Source: a virus. From it: DNA of 64,000 nt. The notes beneath the pieces are model-generated. The model searched no databases. It was not told the DNA's origin and was given only the letters and a program-made list of their open reading frames with translations. The DNA is taken from positions 1-64,000 of the IMG/VR virus record IMGVR_UViG_3300021088_000005. One strand, given 5' to 3'. Position 1 is the stretch's first letter. Each line of letters opens with the position of its first letter. Shown here in pieces: positions 24,542-31,911 of this stretch. Position numbers and translations under genes: made by a program.

Positions 24542-24956
24542 AGAAACACGAATCTATGTTGCGGTCGCAGCAACCATTCAGGTCCCGGTGGTCGCCAACA
24601 GCCACAAGCCACCACTGCGTACGGTTGTCCAGCCCGCAGGTCGGCAGATCGCCCAGGCATGCCATGTGGTAAGCAAGCTTCGTCATGACCAGAAGCTTCC
24701 TAACGAAGGTATGTTTGTTCTAGCGTCCGACAACAAATTTCAAGCAGTTACGACAATCATTCTACAGGCTCGGGATTCCGCAGAGTTAAGCCACATCTGG
24801 TCTCTTGCGTTTCACAGGCGGCTGAATCCTATCATATTTTCGGACGACAATCCCGAATATGGTCCTGGTAGTTGGCCTACTGCGGTAGCGATGTTCGCGA
24901 CCCCTAAACAGACCAAAAGAATTTTAGACTATCTACCGTTGTGGAGCGGAAAATGA
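24516..24956 (+). CDS. possible peptidyl-tRNA hydrolase II-like protein
   Basis: 146 residues from ATG 24516 (GAAGGG upstream; an in-frame start 120 bases earlier would lie inside the lipoprotein gene). IAQACHVVSKLR near 52-63 resembles the Q-x-x-HA helix of PTH2 enzymes. Then TIILQARDSAELSHIW and the C-terminal TAVAMFATP segment follow PTH2 order. If correct it recycles or binds tRNA. The family call is tentative. Confidence 0.45.
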   Translation: MSKSQQTSEETRIYVAVAATIQVPVVANSHKPPLRTVVQPAGRQIAQACHVVSKLRHDQKLPNEGMFVLASDNKFQAVTTIILQARDSAELSHIWSLAFHRRLNPIIFSDDNPEYGPGSWPTAVAMFATPKQTKRILDYLPLWSGK

Positions 24957-25099
24957 AACGCAAACCAAGCACTTGGGGAGTTATCAATTTGTGCTGCTCT
25001 ATATTCAATTTCGGGGAGTACATCATAGAGCAGAGAACACTTCCATTAGTTCTCGCGGTAATATGTTTGACTCTCGCGGTTGTTTATTGGAACGATTGA
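24953..25099 (+). CDS. 48-aa membrane protein
   Basis: ATGA overlap with the previous gene. Basic start and a hydrophobic C-terminal helix (LPLVLAVICLTLAVVYW). Its TGA overlaps the next ATG. Unknown. Confidence 0.5.
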   Translation: MKRKPSTWGVINLCCSIFNFGEYIIEQRTLPLVLAVICLTLAVVYWND

Positions 25100-25497
25100 T
25101 GAAGATTTTACTACTGATCGCCGCGCTAGTCCTGCTCGCTCCCGGCATTAGCTCGGGAACTCCGGACCCACTGGACGCGTGGTACCGTGGGTATAACGAA
25201 GTTTATTTTAATAACGAACTGCCGAATGTCCTTATCGACCACAGTTTGACCGATGATAGGTTCATGGCACTGACAAGTTTTTCGAACGGATTTTATCATA
25301 TTCAGTTTAACCCGAAGTTCGGATACCATCCGAATCCTAAGGGAACTAGTATCACCGAGCTAAGGAATCTACTTCACGAATCGTGTCATGTAGAAATCTT
25401 TATTCAGAACGCGGAGCAGTTTGACGATCACGGTTCGCACTGGCAATCATGCATGTATCGGTTAGCGAAACTGAAAGCATTTGAAAACTTGTGGTAG
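25099..25497 (+). CDS. exported SprT-like zinc metalloprotease
   Basis: 132 residues from ATG 25099 (TGATG overlap). Signal peptide: ILLLIAALVLLAPGISSG. SprT-like core: YFNNELPN near 37-44, zinc helix LLHESCHVE (HESCH) near 90-98, and third ligand region DDHGSHWQSCM near 107-117. SprT-family proteins are normally cytoplasmic; a secreted copy in a phage suggests action in the periplasm or on exported proteins. Confidence 0.65.
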   Translation: MKILLLIAALVLLAPGISSGTPDPLDAWYRGYNEVYFNNELPNVLIDHSLTDDRFMALTSFSNGFYHIQFNPKFGYHPNPKGTSITELRNLLHESCHVEIFIQNAEQFDDHGSHWQSCMYRLAKLKAFENLW

Positions 25498-25505
25498 GAG
25501 GCGAC

Positions 25506-26120
25506 ATGGAATTGACGAAGGAACAAATTAAGAATATGCAGGAAGGGTTGAGTAATCCCGTTCCCTGGGACTCCTATGTTTACGCAACTGCGGTTTCAAA
25601 TCTTCTCGACACCATCGCCGCAAGGGACGCCGAGATAGCCGCCCTGCGCGGGAGGATGGAGGCGCTGGTCAATCGCTTGCAACATGACTATGAGAAAGTT
25701 CCGGTCAACGGCGTGTGGACGGTGAAATGCAAACTCGATTGCCGAAAATGTGCGTTTCTCGCCGCCCTGGACGCTCCACTCGAAACGGGCAAGCCAACTG
25801 ATGAAGAATTGTCAAAAGGGACCTTTTCTTGCCCAGTTTGCGGAGTGGGTACTCCTCACTCCGTCGATGCCCACCCAAGTTATAATATGTTGCCTGAAGT
25901 GGTCTATGGGGTTCCTTCGTACGACAAAACATTTCTCGTATGGACTGGCACCGAAAAACACAAAGCAATATCATTGGCCGACTTTAGTCGGAATGTAATT
26001 GAATACCGGAGAGTGAACCCCGTTAGGGAGAGTATAGAACGCATCGCTAGGCAGGCAGAAGAACTAGGTGAATATGACAAGTTCGTTCCGCCAGCCGGGA
26101 AAGGAGATTCAAATGGATAG
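25506..26120 (+). CDS. hypothetical coiled-coil/zinc protein, 204 aa
   Basis: ATG 25506 with TAGGAGG upstream. Coiled coil at about 35-65 (ARDAEIAALRGRMEALVNRL), then CKLDCRKC and CPVCG. Ends with PPAGKGDSNG, a tail shared with the next two genes because the repeated ribosome-site cassette is read as protein. Confidence 0.5.
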   Translation: MELTKEQIKNMQEGLSNPVPWDSYVYATAVSNLLDTIAARDAEIAALRGRMEALVNRLQHDYEKVPVNGVWTVKCKLDCRKCAFLAALDAPLETGKPTDEELSKGTFSCPVCGVGTPHSVDAHPSYNMLPEVVYGVPSYDKTFLVWTGTEKHKAISLADFSRNVIEYRRVNPVRESIERIARQAEELGEYDKFVPPAGKGDSNG

Positions 26121-26382
26121 CGCGAAGGAGTCGGCCAAGATTCGATTGGAAGAGGCGGAATGGTGGGCAGATAGAATTGGAACGGTGACTACGGCTGAAC
26201 AAAAACGTCTCGCTGCCTGTCGTGCGGCAGCCGAAGCGGGCAAGCCTGCCGGGAGCGAGAAACCAAAACATGATCCTAACTGTAGACGTTGCTTCGGCAC
26301 AGGCTTTCGAGGAGCTTCAATAGACATGGGGATGTTAGAGTGTGACTGTCAACCGCCAGCCGGGAAAGGAGATTCAAAGTGA
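26113..26382 (+). CDS. hypothetical protein, 89 aa
   Basis: ATG 26113 after AAAGGAGATTCAA. Helical first half, then CRRCFGTGF and CDC, reminiscent of a DnaJ-type zinc repeat. Starts MDSAKESA, matching an internal start MDSAREFA in the gene at 26581. Confidence 0.5.
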   Translation: MDSAKESAKIRLEEAEWWADRIGTVTTAEQKRLAACRAAAEAGKPAGSEKPKHDPNCRRCFGTGFRGASIDMGMLECDCQPPAGKGDSK

Positions 26383-26594
26383 GTCAACTCACAAAGGTTT
26401 TTGTTGTTCTAAATCAACACGACTCCTTGCTAGGAGTTTATTCTACTGAATCAGAAGCAAGAATGAAGGCGGAGGTTTTCACAAACGCTAACCGTGAACA
26501 TGGTGATATTAATTCTGCCCATCGGGTTGTGGAATACATAAGTGCAAGTCAGAACAAGGTGGCCGGGAAAGGAGATTCAAATGGGGATAGGTGA
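26379..26594 (+). CDS. small hypothetical protein, 71 aa
   Basis: GTG 26379 directly after the second copy of the AAAGGAGATTC cassette. Small alpha/beta protein (VFVVLNQHDSLLGVYSTESEA), ending AGKGDSNGDR. Confidence 0.5.
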   Translation: MSQLTKVFVVLNQHDSLLGVYSTESEARMKAEVFTNANREHGDINSAHRVVEYISASQNKVAGKGDSNGDR

Positions 26595-26937
26595 TTGCTA
26601 TTCTGAAAAGGATGAGCGTGAAGCTCGTAATCTAGCGCGTGACCGAGGGCAGACTCCACGAGGCGAGATTCAAATGGATAGCGCGAGGGAGTTTGCGGGT
26701 AAATTGCTTGCTGAGGTTTCTGTTGACAAGACGGGAATGAGGGGATTTAGAACCGCTGGAATTGATATGATCCTTGCTCGTGACGCCGAACTCTGGCGCA
26801 CGGCACAGGAGCAGGCGCTAGAGAAGGCAAAAGAGGCCTACACCGCAGGTTATGCAGACGGCGAAGAAGGTTACGCTTTCGATCTCAGCCGCGCACTCCC
26901 GCTTGATCCTCTGCCTAACGGAGACAATCATGAGTAA
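26581..26937 (+). CDS. hypothetical protein, 118 aa
   Basis: ATG 26581 follows the third copy of the cassette. A fourth, degenerate copy at about 26664 precedes in-frame ATG 26674 (MDSAREFAGKL), which may be the original start. Helical, no domain recognised. Confidence 0.5.
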   Translation: MGIGDCYSEKDEREARNLARDRGQTPRGEIQMDSAREFAGKLLAEVSVDKTGMRGFRTAGIDMILARDAELWRTAQEQALEKAKEAYTAGYADGEEGYAFDLSRALPLDPLPNGDNHE

Positions 26938-27118
26938 CCACAAACTAATCAGTTGGATTAAGAGCGCAGTCCGAATACTAGGCTGCGGAATCGGCATGAT
27001 TCATTACGCGGCATACGCGCCGAATGTCCGAGTGTGGGTTCCCGGCACAGTCCGTGTGGCATTCCTGGTGCTGCTGATAGCCGAGATTGTAGGAATCATT
27101 GAAGAGGTGTTCGAATGA
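26930..27118 (+). CDS. 62-aa membrane protein
   Basis: ATG 26930 in overlap. Hydrophobic helix at about 14-28 and a stronger one at about 40-58 (VRVAFLVLLIAEIVGII). ATGA overlap with the next gene. Confidence 0.5.
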   Translation: MSNHKLISWIKSAVRILGCGIGMIHYAAYAPNVRVWVPGTVRVAFLVLLIAEIVGIIEEVFE

Positions 27119-27363
27119 TGTTCGATCCCGAATCGTTGATGTTCTCGCTTCCGTGGGACGAGATCGAAGCTGCGTTTGTTCATGCAGCAAATCAAGCCGG
27201 ATACTACGGTGCGGACGTATACAAGTTTTCGTGGGACTTAGGTACGTACAAACCTTCTCCGGAAATGCAGATGATATTTGACACAGCAAATGAACTAGCA
27301 TATAATGCCGGACGAAGTATAGCGAAACTATACGAGGAAGCCAATGAAGAAAACCTTAATTAG
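27115..27363 (+). CDS. hypothetical protein, 82 aa
   Basis: Aromatic and acidic, mostly helical. No motif. Overlaps the following cREC-like gene by 20 bases. Confidence 0.45.
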   Translation: MMFDPESLMFSLPWDEIEAAFVHAANQAGYYGADVYKFSWDLGTYKPSPEMQMIFDTANELAYNAGRSIAKLYEEANEENLN

Positions 27364-27754
27364 AATCCCTACAAATGAGCGTTGCCTGATAGTTGAAGAC
27401 TCCGAAGCCCGCAACGACTGGTTCAGGGAGAAGTTGCCCGAATCTATTATTTGCACGAATCCGCATGAGGCTACGGTCGAGCTAGTAGCTGCGGACCAAT
27501 ACGGCTATAGGTTTGGTATTGTGTTCCTAGACCATGACTGTGTACCGCGTTTTGTTGAGCACGAAGAGCCTGAATACCGGAAACTTACCTTTTGGGCGGT
27601 TGCCGAGTATTTGGCGGTCAAAAAGTTCGCCGGGATAGTTGTTATTCACAGTGGCAACCCGGTCGGAGCAAAGCGGATGGCGGACTTGCTCGAATCAGCG
27701 GGGGTCCTGGTTAGTATTATTCCGTTCGGAATGTTTGATATAGCGGAGGCATAA
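27344..27754 (+). CDS. cyclic-phosphate-processing receiver (cREC-like) protein
   Basis: 136 residues. Receiver-like fold with IVEDSEARNDWF at 16-27, VFLDHD near 61-66 and VVIHSGNPVGAKRMADLL near 98-115. The DHD and HS-x-NP pattern is that of the cREC family, which comparative genomics has linked to processing 2',3'-cyclic-phosphate RNA ends. No phosphoacceptor partner kinase is nearby. In this genome it could repair cleaved tRNA. Function inferred from the family only. Confidence 0.6.
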   Translation: MKKTLIRIPTNERCLIVEDSEARNDWFREKLPESIICTNPHEATVELVAADQYGYRFGIVFLDHDCVPRFVEHEEPEYRKLTFWAVAEYLAVKKFAGIVVIHSGNPVGAKRMADLLESAGVLVSIIPFGMFDIAEA

Positions 27755-27819
27755 TGAAGACAATCATCGATTTCTTGCTCGGGCTGTGGAGTCTAATCAA
27801 GATGCGGTACAGCAAGTGA
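27754..27819 (+). CDS. 21-aa peptide
   Basis: TAATG start after the cREC-like gene, and GTGA overlap with the next. Hydrophobic (TIIDFLLGLWSLI). May be only a coupling ORF. Confidence 0.3.
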   Translation: MKTIIDFLLGLWSLIKMRYSK

Positions 27820-27980
27820 AGGATTGCCGTAAGCCGCCGATTTACTGCGGGCCACACGGTCATCGCGTCATTATATTTCTAAACGAGATAGGATTTTGCC
27901 GGAAGTGCGCGGACGAGTTAACAGAGTATCTCAAAAGGAAGCAAAATATTCGGAGCATTCAGAGGAGCGAAAATGACTAA
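27816..27980 (+). CDS. small zinc-binding hypothetical protein, 54 aa
   Basis: GTG 27816 preferred over GTG 27786 because of the GTGA overlap. Cys and His residues (C...CGPHGH...CRKC) form a likely zinc site. Confidence 0.45.
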   Translation: MKDCRKPPIYCGPHGHRVIIFLNEIGFCRKCADELTEYLKRKQNIRSIQRSEND

Positions 27981-28092
27981 ATTACAGCTTAGAATTTTGT
28001 CGTTAGTGATACTTGTTTCAATGGGTTGGACGATTCCGTCGGCCTGGGAAAAGTACGGGCAGATAGTAGATTTTGTTAGCTCACAAAAATAG
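27973..28092 (+). CDS. 39-aa membrane-anchored peptide
   Basis: ATG 27973, preceded by GAGGAG. One hydrophobic helix near residues 7-22, then a short polar tail. Promoter P6 begins four bases after its stop. Confidence 0.45.
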   Translation: MTKLQLRILSLVILVSMGWTIPSAWEKYGQIVDFVSSQK

Positions 28093-28095
28093 TGC

Positions 28096-28124
28096 TTGAC
28101 AAATTTGTGTGTTTATGTGATACT
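28096..28124 (+). promoter_or_regulatory. sigma-70-type promoter P6
   Basis: TTGACA 28096-28101, 17-base spacer, GATACT 28119-28124. The expected transcription start, about seven bases on, falls on the ATG at 28131. Confidence 0.8.
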
Positions 28125-28130
28125 TATACT

Positions 28131-29144
28131 ATGTTAGACAAAAACGGAAACGAGATTCGACGCGGCGACACAATTCGGAAAGCATACGAGACTGGTGTGG
28201 CTTCCGGACGCGGAGCCACGAAAATCAAAGCTAAGACAGTGACCTTCGCGGATCAGGCCGAGAAGTTCCTAGCCGATGGCGCAACCAGGAAGCGCAACCC
28301 GCTTCGTCCGGCGTCTCTTCGGACCTATCGGACGGTACTCAACACTTTGTTACCTCTAATAGGTAAACTTTCTCTGGAAACTGTTGGTAACAAAGTAGTT
28401 AAGGATGTTGTAACAAAACTATCCGACGAAGGGTACTCAGCGCGGTCAATCGCCCTTAATGTCGTTCTTATCAAGAAGATACGACGATCTGCCATCTCTG
28501 AAGACGGTGATCCGCTGTTCCCGTACGAGTGGAATACCGATGTTATCGATGCGCCGTCTACGGATGGTGATAAACAGCCCACGGTTAGCGCACAGCAGGT
28601 CCAGGACGCGATATCTAAGGCAGATACGTCCCGGAAGGCTCTGTACGCTCTATTGGCGTCCACGGGGCTCAGGATCGCGGAAGCGCTGGCAATTAAAGCA
28701 GGTCCGGACGACGGAGTAAGCACTATTTGGCTTCCGTTCGAGTCTAAGATCATAGTCCGGCAGCAGATGACCCGTACCGGGCTTGGGCCTACCAAGACCA
28801 AGGCGGGAGTCCGGGAAGTTGACTTGGCTCCGGAATTGAACGAATATCTATCCAAGATTGTAAACTCGGATACCGCGCTGTACCCGGTGTTCATGGAATC
28901 GGAAAGCAACTATCGTGGTTTGCTTAAGAAGGACGGCATCGCCGGAGGCTTTCATGCGTTCCGGCGCTTCCGGATCACCCATCTTCGGCTTAGCGGGGTT
29001 CCGGATGCGTTAATAAAGTTCTGGGTCGGGCACGCGGCTGGCAATGTCACCGAGCACTATACACAGGTGGCCGGGGAGATCGAGTCCCGGAAGTCATGGG
29101 CGGCTAAGGCAGGAATCGGATTCAAGCTACCGGAGGCCGAATGA
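28131..29144 (+). CDS. tyrosine recombinase/integrase
   Basis: 337 residues from ATG 28131. N-terminal SAM-like core-binding region (about 45-130, FADQAEKFL onward). Catalytic residues: Arg in TGLRIAEAL (~180), Lys in TKTKAGVRE (~225), HxxR in FHAFRRFR (~273-276), His in WVGHAAGN (~301) and Tyr in TEHYTQ (~312). All key residues are present. Could serve integration, dimer resolution or circularisation. No repressor or excisionase gene is recognisable nearby, so a temperate lifestyle is not established. Confidence 0.88.
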   Translation: MLDKNGNEIRRGDTIRKAYETGVASGRGATKIKAKTVTFADQAEKFLADGATRKRNPLRPASLRTYRTVLNTLLPLIGKLSLETVGNKVVKDVVTKLSDEGYSARSIALNVVLIKKIRRSAISEDGDPLFPYEWNTDVIDAPSTDGDKQPTVSAQQVQDAISKADTSRKALYALLASTGLRIAEALAIKAGPDDGVSTIWLPFESKIIVRQQMTRTGLGPTKTKAGVREVDLAPELNEYLSKIVNSDTALYPVFMESESNYRGLLKKDGIAGGFHAFRRFRITHLRLSGVPDALIKFWVGHAAGNVTEHYTQVAGEIESRKSWAAKAGIGFKLPEAE

Positions 29145-30343
29145 TTAAGGAACTGCAAGACCTAGCGCATGTAGCTATCAACACTTTTCTCCACAACCCG
29201 AACCAGTTTGCTTCGGGCGGTATTCTATTAATGGCAATCGGCGCAGTCGGTGCTATGCTCCGCAAGATTCCTTACCAAATTTGGGGATGGATTGTCCATC
29301 AGACTACTGTCACCATGAGCATCACAGACGATCAGCACGCGTACTATTGGATGAAGTCATGGATGGAAAACCAGCGCATCATGAAGCGCACCCGGCACAT
29401 GGATGTTTATAGCCGGGGAGTCTATAGTTACACAATGGTTCCCGCGCCGGGTCACCACTGGATGCTGTACAAGGGACGTATTCTGAGCGTACAGATAACC
29501 AGGACCGAAGAGAAAGTTTTGCAGAAGACACAACGCTCCGAGACCATCTCGTTCACAACTTTCGGTCGGAAGCAGAAGATATTCCGAGACATGATGGAAG
29601 AAATTCGCGAAGCGTCCGGGGAGAAGCAGGAGAAGGTTCCCGAGCTACACGCTTGGGGGTCATATTCGGAGTGGCAGCAGATTCACGGCTATGTGCCACG
29701 TCCATTAGAGTCAGTCATCCTGCCGCAGGCGGACAAGGATAAGCTGATTAAGGATATCGAGCACTTCCACGCGAGCCGCAAGTGGTATGGCGATATGGGA
29801 ATCCCTTATCACAAGGGATATCTGTTCTACGGACCGCCAGGGACCGGGAAGACAAGCTTGGTGACAGGTTTGTCGAGCTACTTCAAGTCGAATGTTTACG
29901 TGCTTAAGCTAGCCGATATGTCAGACAGCACACTGCGGGAAGCGGTCAGCGGAGTCGAGCCGAATTCGTTCCTGGTGATGGAAGATATCGACACAGTTAA
30001 CGCATCCAATACCAGAGAAGGCGAAGTCGAGAAGGATAAGGAACCGAAGCGCGGGGTTACTCTATCCGGGTTGCTTAATGTGATCGATGGTATCTTTTCT
30101 CCGTCTGGCGCTGTGTTTGTCATGACCACGAACCACAAAGAGAAGCTAGACCCGGCACTGATTCGTCCCGGTAGGGTTGACATGGAGTTGCACATTACTT
30201 TCGCAACCCCGGAGCAGAAGCAGGCATTGTACAATAGATTCTTTCCAGGCGACTGCCCGGAGAAGTATATCAGCCAGGTTATGACCATGGCGGAATTGCA
30301 GCAATCGCTTATGGAAGACAAGCAGATCGCGGAGGCTCGATAA
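29141..30343 (+). CDS. BCS1-like AAA+ ATPase with N-terminal membrane helix
   Basis: 400 residues, ATGA overlap with the integrase. Membrane helix at about 27-45 (GILLMAIGAVGAML), a BCS1-N-like beta-rich region (about 60-185), then the AAA+ module: Walker A GPPGTGKTS near 231-239, Walker B FLVMEDID near 276-283, sensor TTNHKEKLD near 328, and Arg residues in RPGRVD near 341-346. BCS1 translocates folded proteins in mitochondria; bacterial and phage relatives have poorly known roles, possibly in conflict. Confidence 0.8.
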   Translation: MIKELQDLAHVAINTFLHNPNQFASGGILLMAIGAVGAMLRKIPYQIWGWIVHQTTVTMSITDDQHAYYWMKSWMENQRIMKRTRHMDVYSRGVYSYTMVPAPGHHWMLYKGRILSVQITRTEEKVLQKTQRSETISFTTFGRKQKIFRDMMEEIREASGEKQEKVPELHAWGSYSEWQQIHGYVPRPLESVILPQADKDKLIKDIEHFHASRKWYGDMGIPYHKGYLFYGPPGTGKTSLVTGLSSYFKSNVYVLKLADMSDSTLREAVSGVEPNSFLVMEDIDTVNASNTREGEVEKDKEPKRGVTLSGLLNVIDGIFSPSGAVFVMTTNHKEKLDPALIRPGRVDMELHITFATPEQKQALYNRFFPGDCPEKYISQVMTMAELQQSLMEDKQIAEAR

Positions 30344-30432
30344 TGTGCATACTAGGCGGAGTACTAGGTGGTCTATTTGTTTTGGCCGTGATTTGGGTTG
30401 CGATGTTTATCATCGGGATAACGGCAGACTAA
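30343..30432 (+). CDS. 29-aa membrane peptide
   Basis: TAATG start after the AAA+ gene and TAATG overlap with the next. Nearly all hydrophobic. May act with the BCS1-like membrane ATPase. Confidence 0.45.
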   Translation: MCILGGVLGGLFVLAVIWVAMFIIGITAD

Positions 30433-30722
30433 TGTGCGAACACAGAGAATGCAAGCATAGCCTGGGTCCTGGCAGTCATTGCACGGAGTGCGACCGCCTA
30501 GCTCGTCTGGTAGCAGAACAGATGAAGAAGCAGTACAGGCCGTTATACGTTCAACGAACTACAACGACGATCCAGAATCCGTTTCGATTCCGGCCAGGTC
30601 AAATCGGCGGAATAGCCGATACACACGATACTACACCGCACGATGCGTTTAAGTTTATAACAGTGCGTGCTGTCCCGGACCCGGCGCATCAATCGAGTCT
30701 GGACTACTTGAAGGGCGTATGA
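30432..30722 (+). CDS. hypothetical zinc-finger protein, 96 aa
   Basis: ATG 30432. CEHRECKH and HCTEC at residues 2-24 form a compact zinc site. The rest is polar with little predicted structure. Confidence 0.5.
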   Translation: MCEHRECKHSLGPGSHCTECDRLARLVAEQMKKQYRPLYVQRTTTTIQNPFRFRPGQIGGIADTHDTTPHDAFKFITVRAVPDPAHQSSLDYLKGV

Positions 30723-30976
30723 AGCGCTATGTATATCGATGGGGATTTGTTTTCCGGGAGCCTGTTAATCAGGACTACACATACGTGTACCGATGGGGGT
30801 TTGTTTTCCGGAAACCGAGGCCGTGTTCGCCTGATTCGACAATCCCTGGATGGACTAGCACAGGAATTAATCGACAATTCTTTCAGTGCCGCCCAGGGCA
30901 GGTTATAGATTGTAACATGATTTCAGATTTAGTTTCTTTAGGCACACAAGGGATGTTCTTGAGGAAACGAGCATGA
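30719..30976 (+). CDS. hypothetical protein with repeated YVYRWGFVFR motif
   Basis: 85 residues, ATGA-coupled. YVYRWGFVFREP (4-15) and YVYRWGFVFRKP (22-33) are an imperfect direct repeat of 18 residues. Function unknown. Confidence 0.5.
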   Translation: MKRYVYRWGFVFREPVNQDYTYVYRWGFVFRKPRPCSPDSTIPGWTSTGINRQFFQCRPGQVIDCNMISDLVSLGTQGMFLRKRA

Positions 30977-31377
30977 ACGTATTCTGCTACTACTGCGGAT
31001 GCTTGACCACGACCGCCAGACACAACAATAAGAAGGGCGGAACCCTGCCCGACAATTTCCGAACGACTGACCACATGCTGCCGAGGTCCAAGGGCGGGCA
31101 CAGTTGGAGTTCGAACACAGTCTTCTGCTGCGATAAGTGCAACCGGGACAAGGGCTGCTTGACATTTGACGAGTACCGGGCTGTCATGGCGCACCGGAAA
31201 CAGCTATTGACCATCCCGGCTGCTAGGGTGTTCGCCGGGGAACGGTTCCCGAAGGCTATTTTCGCTGTAGTCCCAAATAAAGCGCAAAAGTTGGAGATTT
31301 TGCTTGACAACATCGTGGTGGTTGTGATACTATACATCATCGGGACTTTGATCCCTGCTGTTACGAGGCACACATGA
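30973..31377 (+). CDS. HNH endonuclease-like protein
   Basis: 134 residues. CYYCG near 5-9, TTDHMLPRSKGG near 31-42 (catalytic His region), NTVFCCDKCNRDKG near 48-61. A full HNH with zinc Cys pairs. The last ~25 residues are hydrophobic (IVVVVILYIIGTLI) and coincide with promoter P7, so the natural end or the promoter may have been overprinted. Homing or host-DNA cleavage are the usual roles. Confidence 0.7.
   Translation: MNVFCYYCGCLTTTARHNNKKGGTLPDNFRTTDHMLPRSKGGHSWSSNTVFCCDKCNRDKGCLTFDEYRAVMAHRKQLLTIPAARVFAGERFPKAIFAVVPNKAQKLEILLDNIVVVVILYIIGTLIPAVTRHT
31304..31332 (+). promoter_or_regulatory. sigma-70-type promoter P7
   Basis: TTGACA 31304-31309 within the HNH gene, then GATACT at 31326-31331 (spacer 16) or ATACTA with spacer 17. 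Drives genes from 31374, which lead to the NAD-related pair. Confidence 0.65.
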
Positions 31378-31643
31378 GGAATCCGTATATCGCCGCAGTT
31401 GAACGAAGGCTAACCGGGTCGTTTACTGTCCCTTGCGGGGGCGGCGTAATGCGTTCCTTGAACGAGGGCGAACTTAAGCTGTTAACTGATCTACTGAAGG
31501 AGCTTCAGAGGATGGACAAAAAATATAGCCTTCCGGTAGTCAGTAAACTTAGGCATGTCGCGGACGCGTGCGAGGCAGGTGGGCATAAGAGTCGCGCTAA
31601 GATGTTCCGTGCCTTAGCGAAAGAGTTTGAGGTGAACCTGTGA
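31374..31643 (+). CDS. hypothetical protein, 89 aa
   Basis: First gene after P7. Helical, with LLTDLLKELQRM. GTGA overlap with the next. Unknown. Confidence 0.5.
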   Translation: MRNPYIAAVERRLTGSFTVPCGGGVMRSLNEGELKLLTDLLKELQRMDKKYSLPVVSKLRHVADACEAGGHKSRAKMFRALAKEFEVNL

Positions 31644-31903
31644 CCAGACAGTACCACACAGAGATAGACGCGGACTTGAAGTGCGGCACCAGGGTTTACT
31701 TGATTCAGCGTGAGCCTGGGATGATATTCGAGTTCGAAGTCACCCCGCCGCCCGGAATCACAATTGAGGATTCCGCGAACGTCAAAGATGGCAAGCTGTA
31801 TGTCCGCATGACCAGGGAATCGATGGTCGGGCTGTTCCAGTTGTTTTACATGGTGCTGTTTCCGGGATACAAGCGCAGGAAGAAATTCTTAGGAATATTT
31901 TAA
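31640..31903 (+). CDS. hypothetical protein, 87 aa
   Basis: GTG 31640 in a GTGA overlap. Beta-rich first part, then a hydrophobic patch (VGLFQLFYMVLFPG) and basic tail. Unknown. Confidence 0.5.
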   Translation: MTRQYHTEIDADLKCGTRVYLIQREPGMIFEFEVTPPPGITIEDSANVKDGKLYVRMTRESMVGLFQLFYMVLFPGYKRRKKFLGIF

Positions 31904-31911
31904 GGAGACAT

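Noticed and set aside
28131-29144. Evidence for a temperate phage
   Set aside because: A tyrosine recombinase alone is not enough. I see no repressor, excisionase or attP-like tRNA match in the window.
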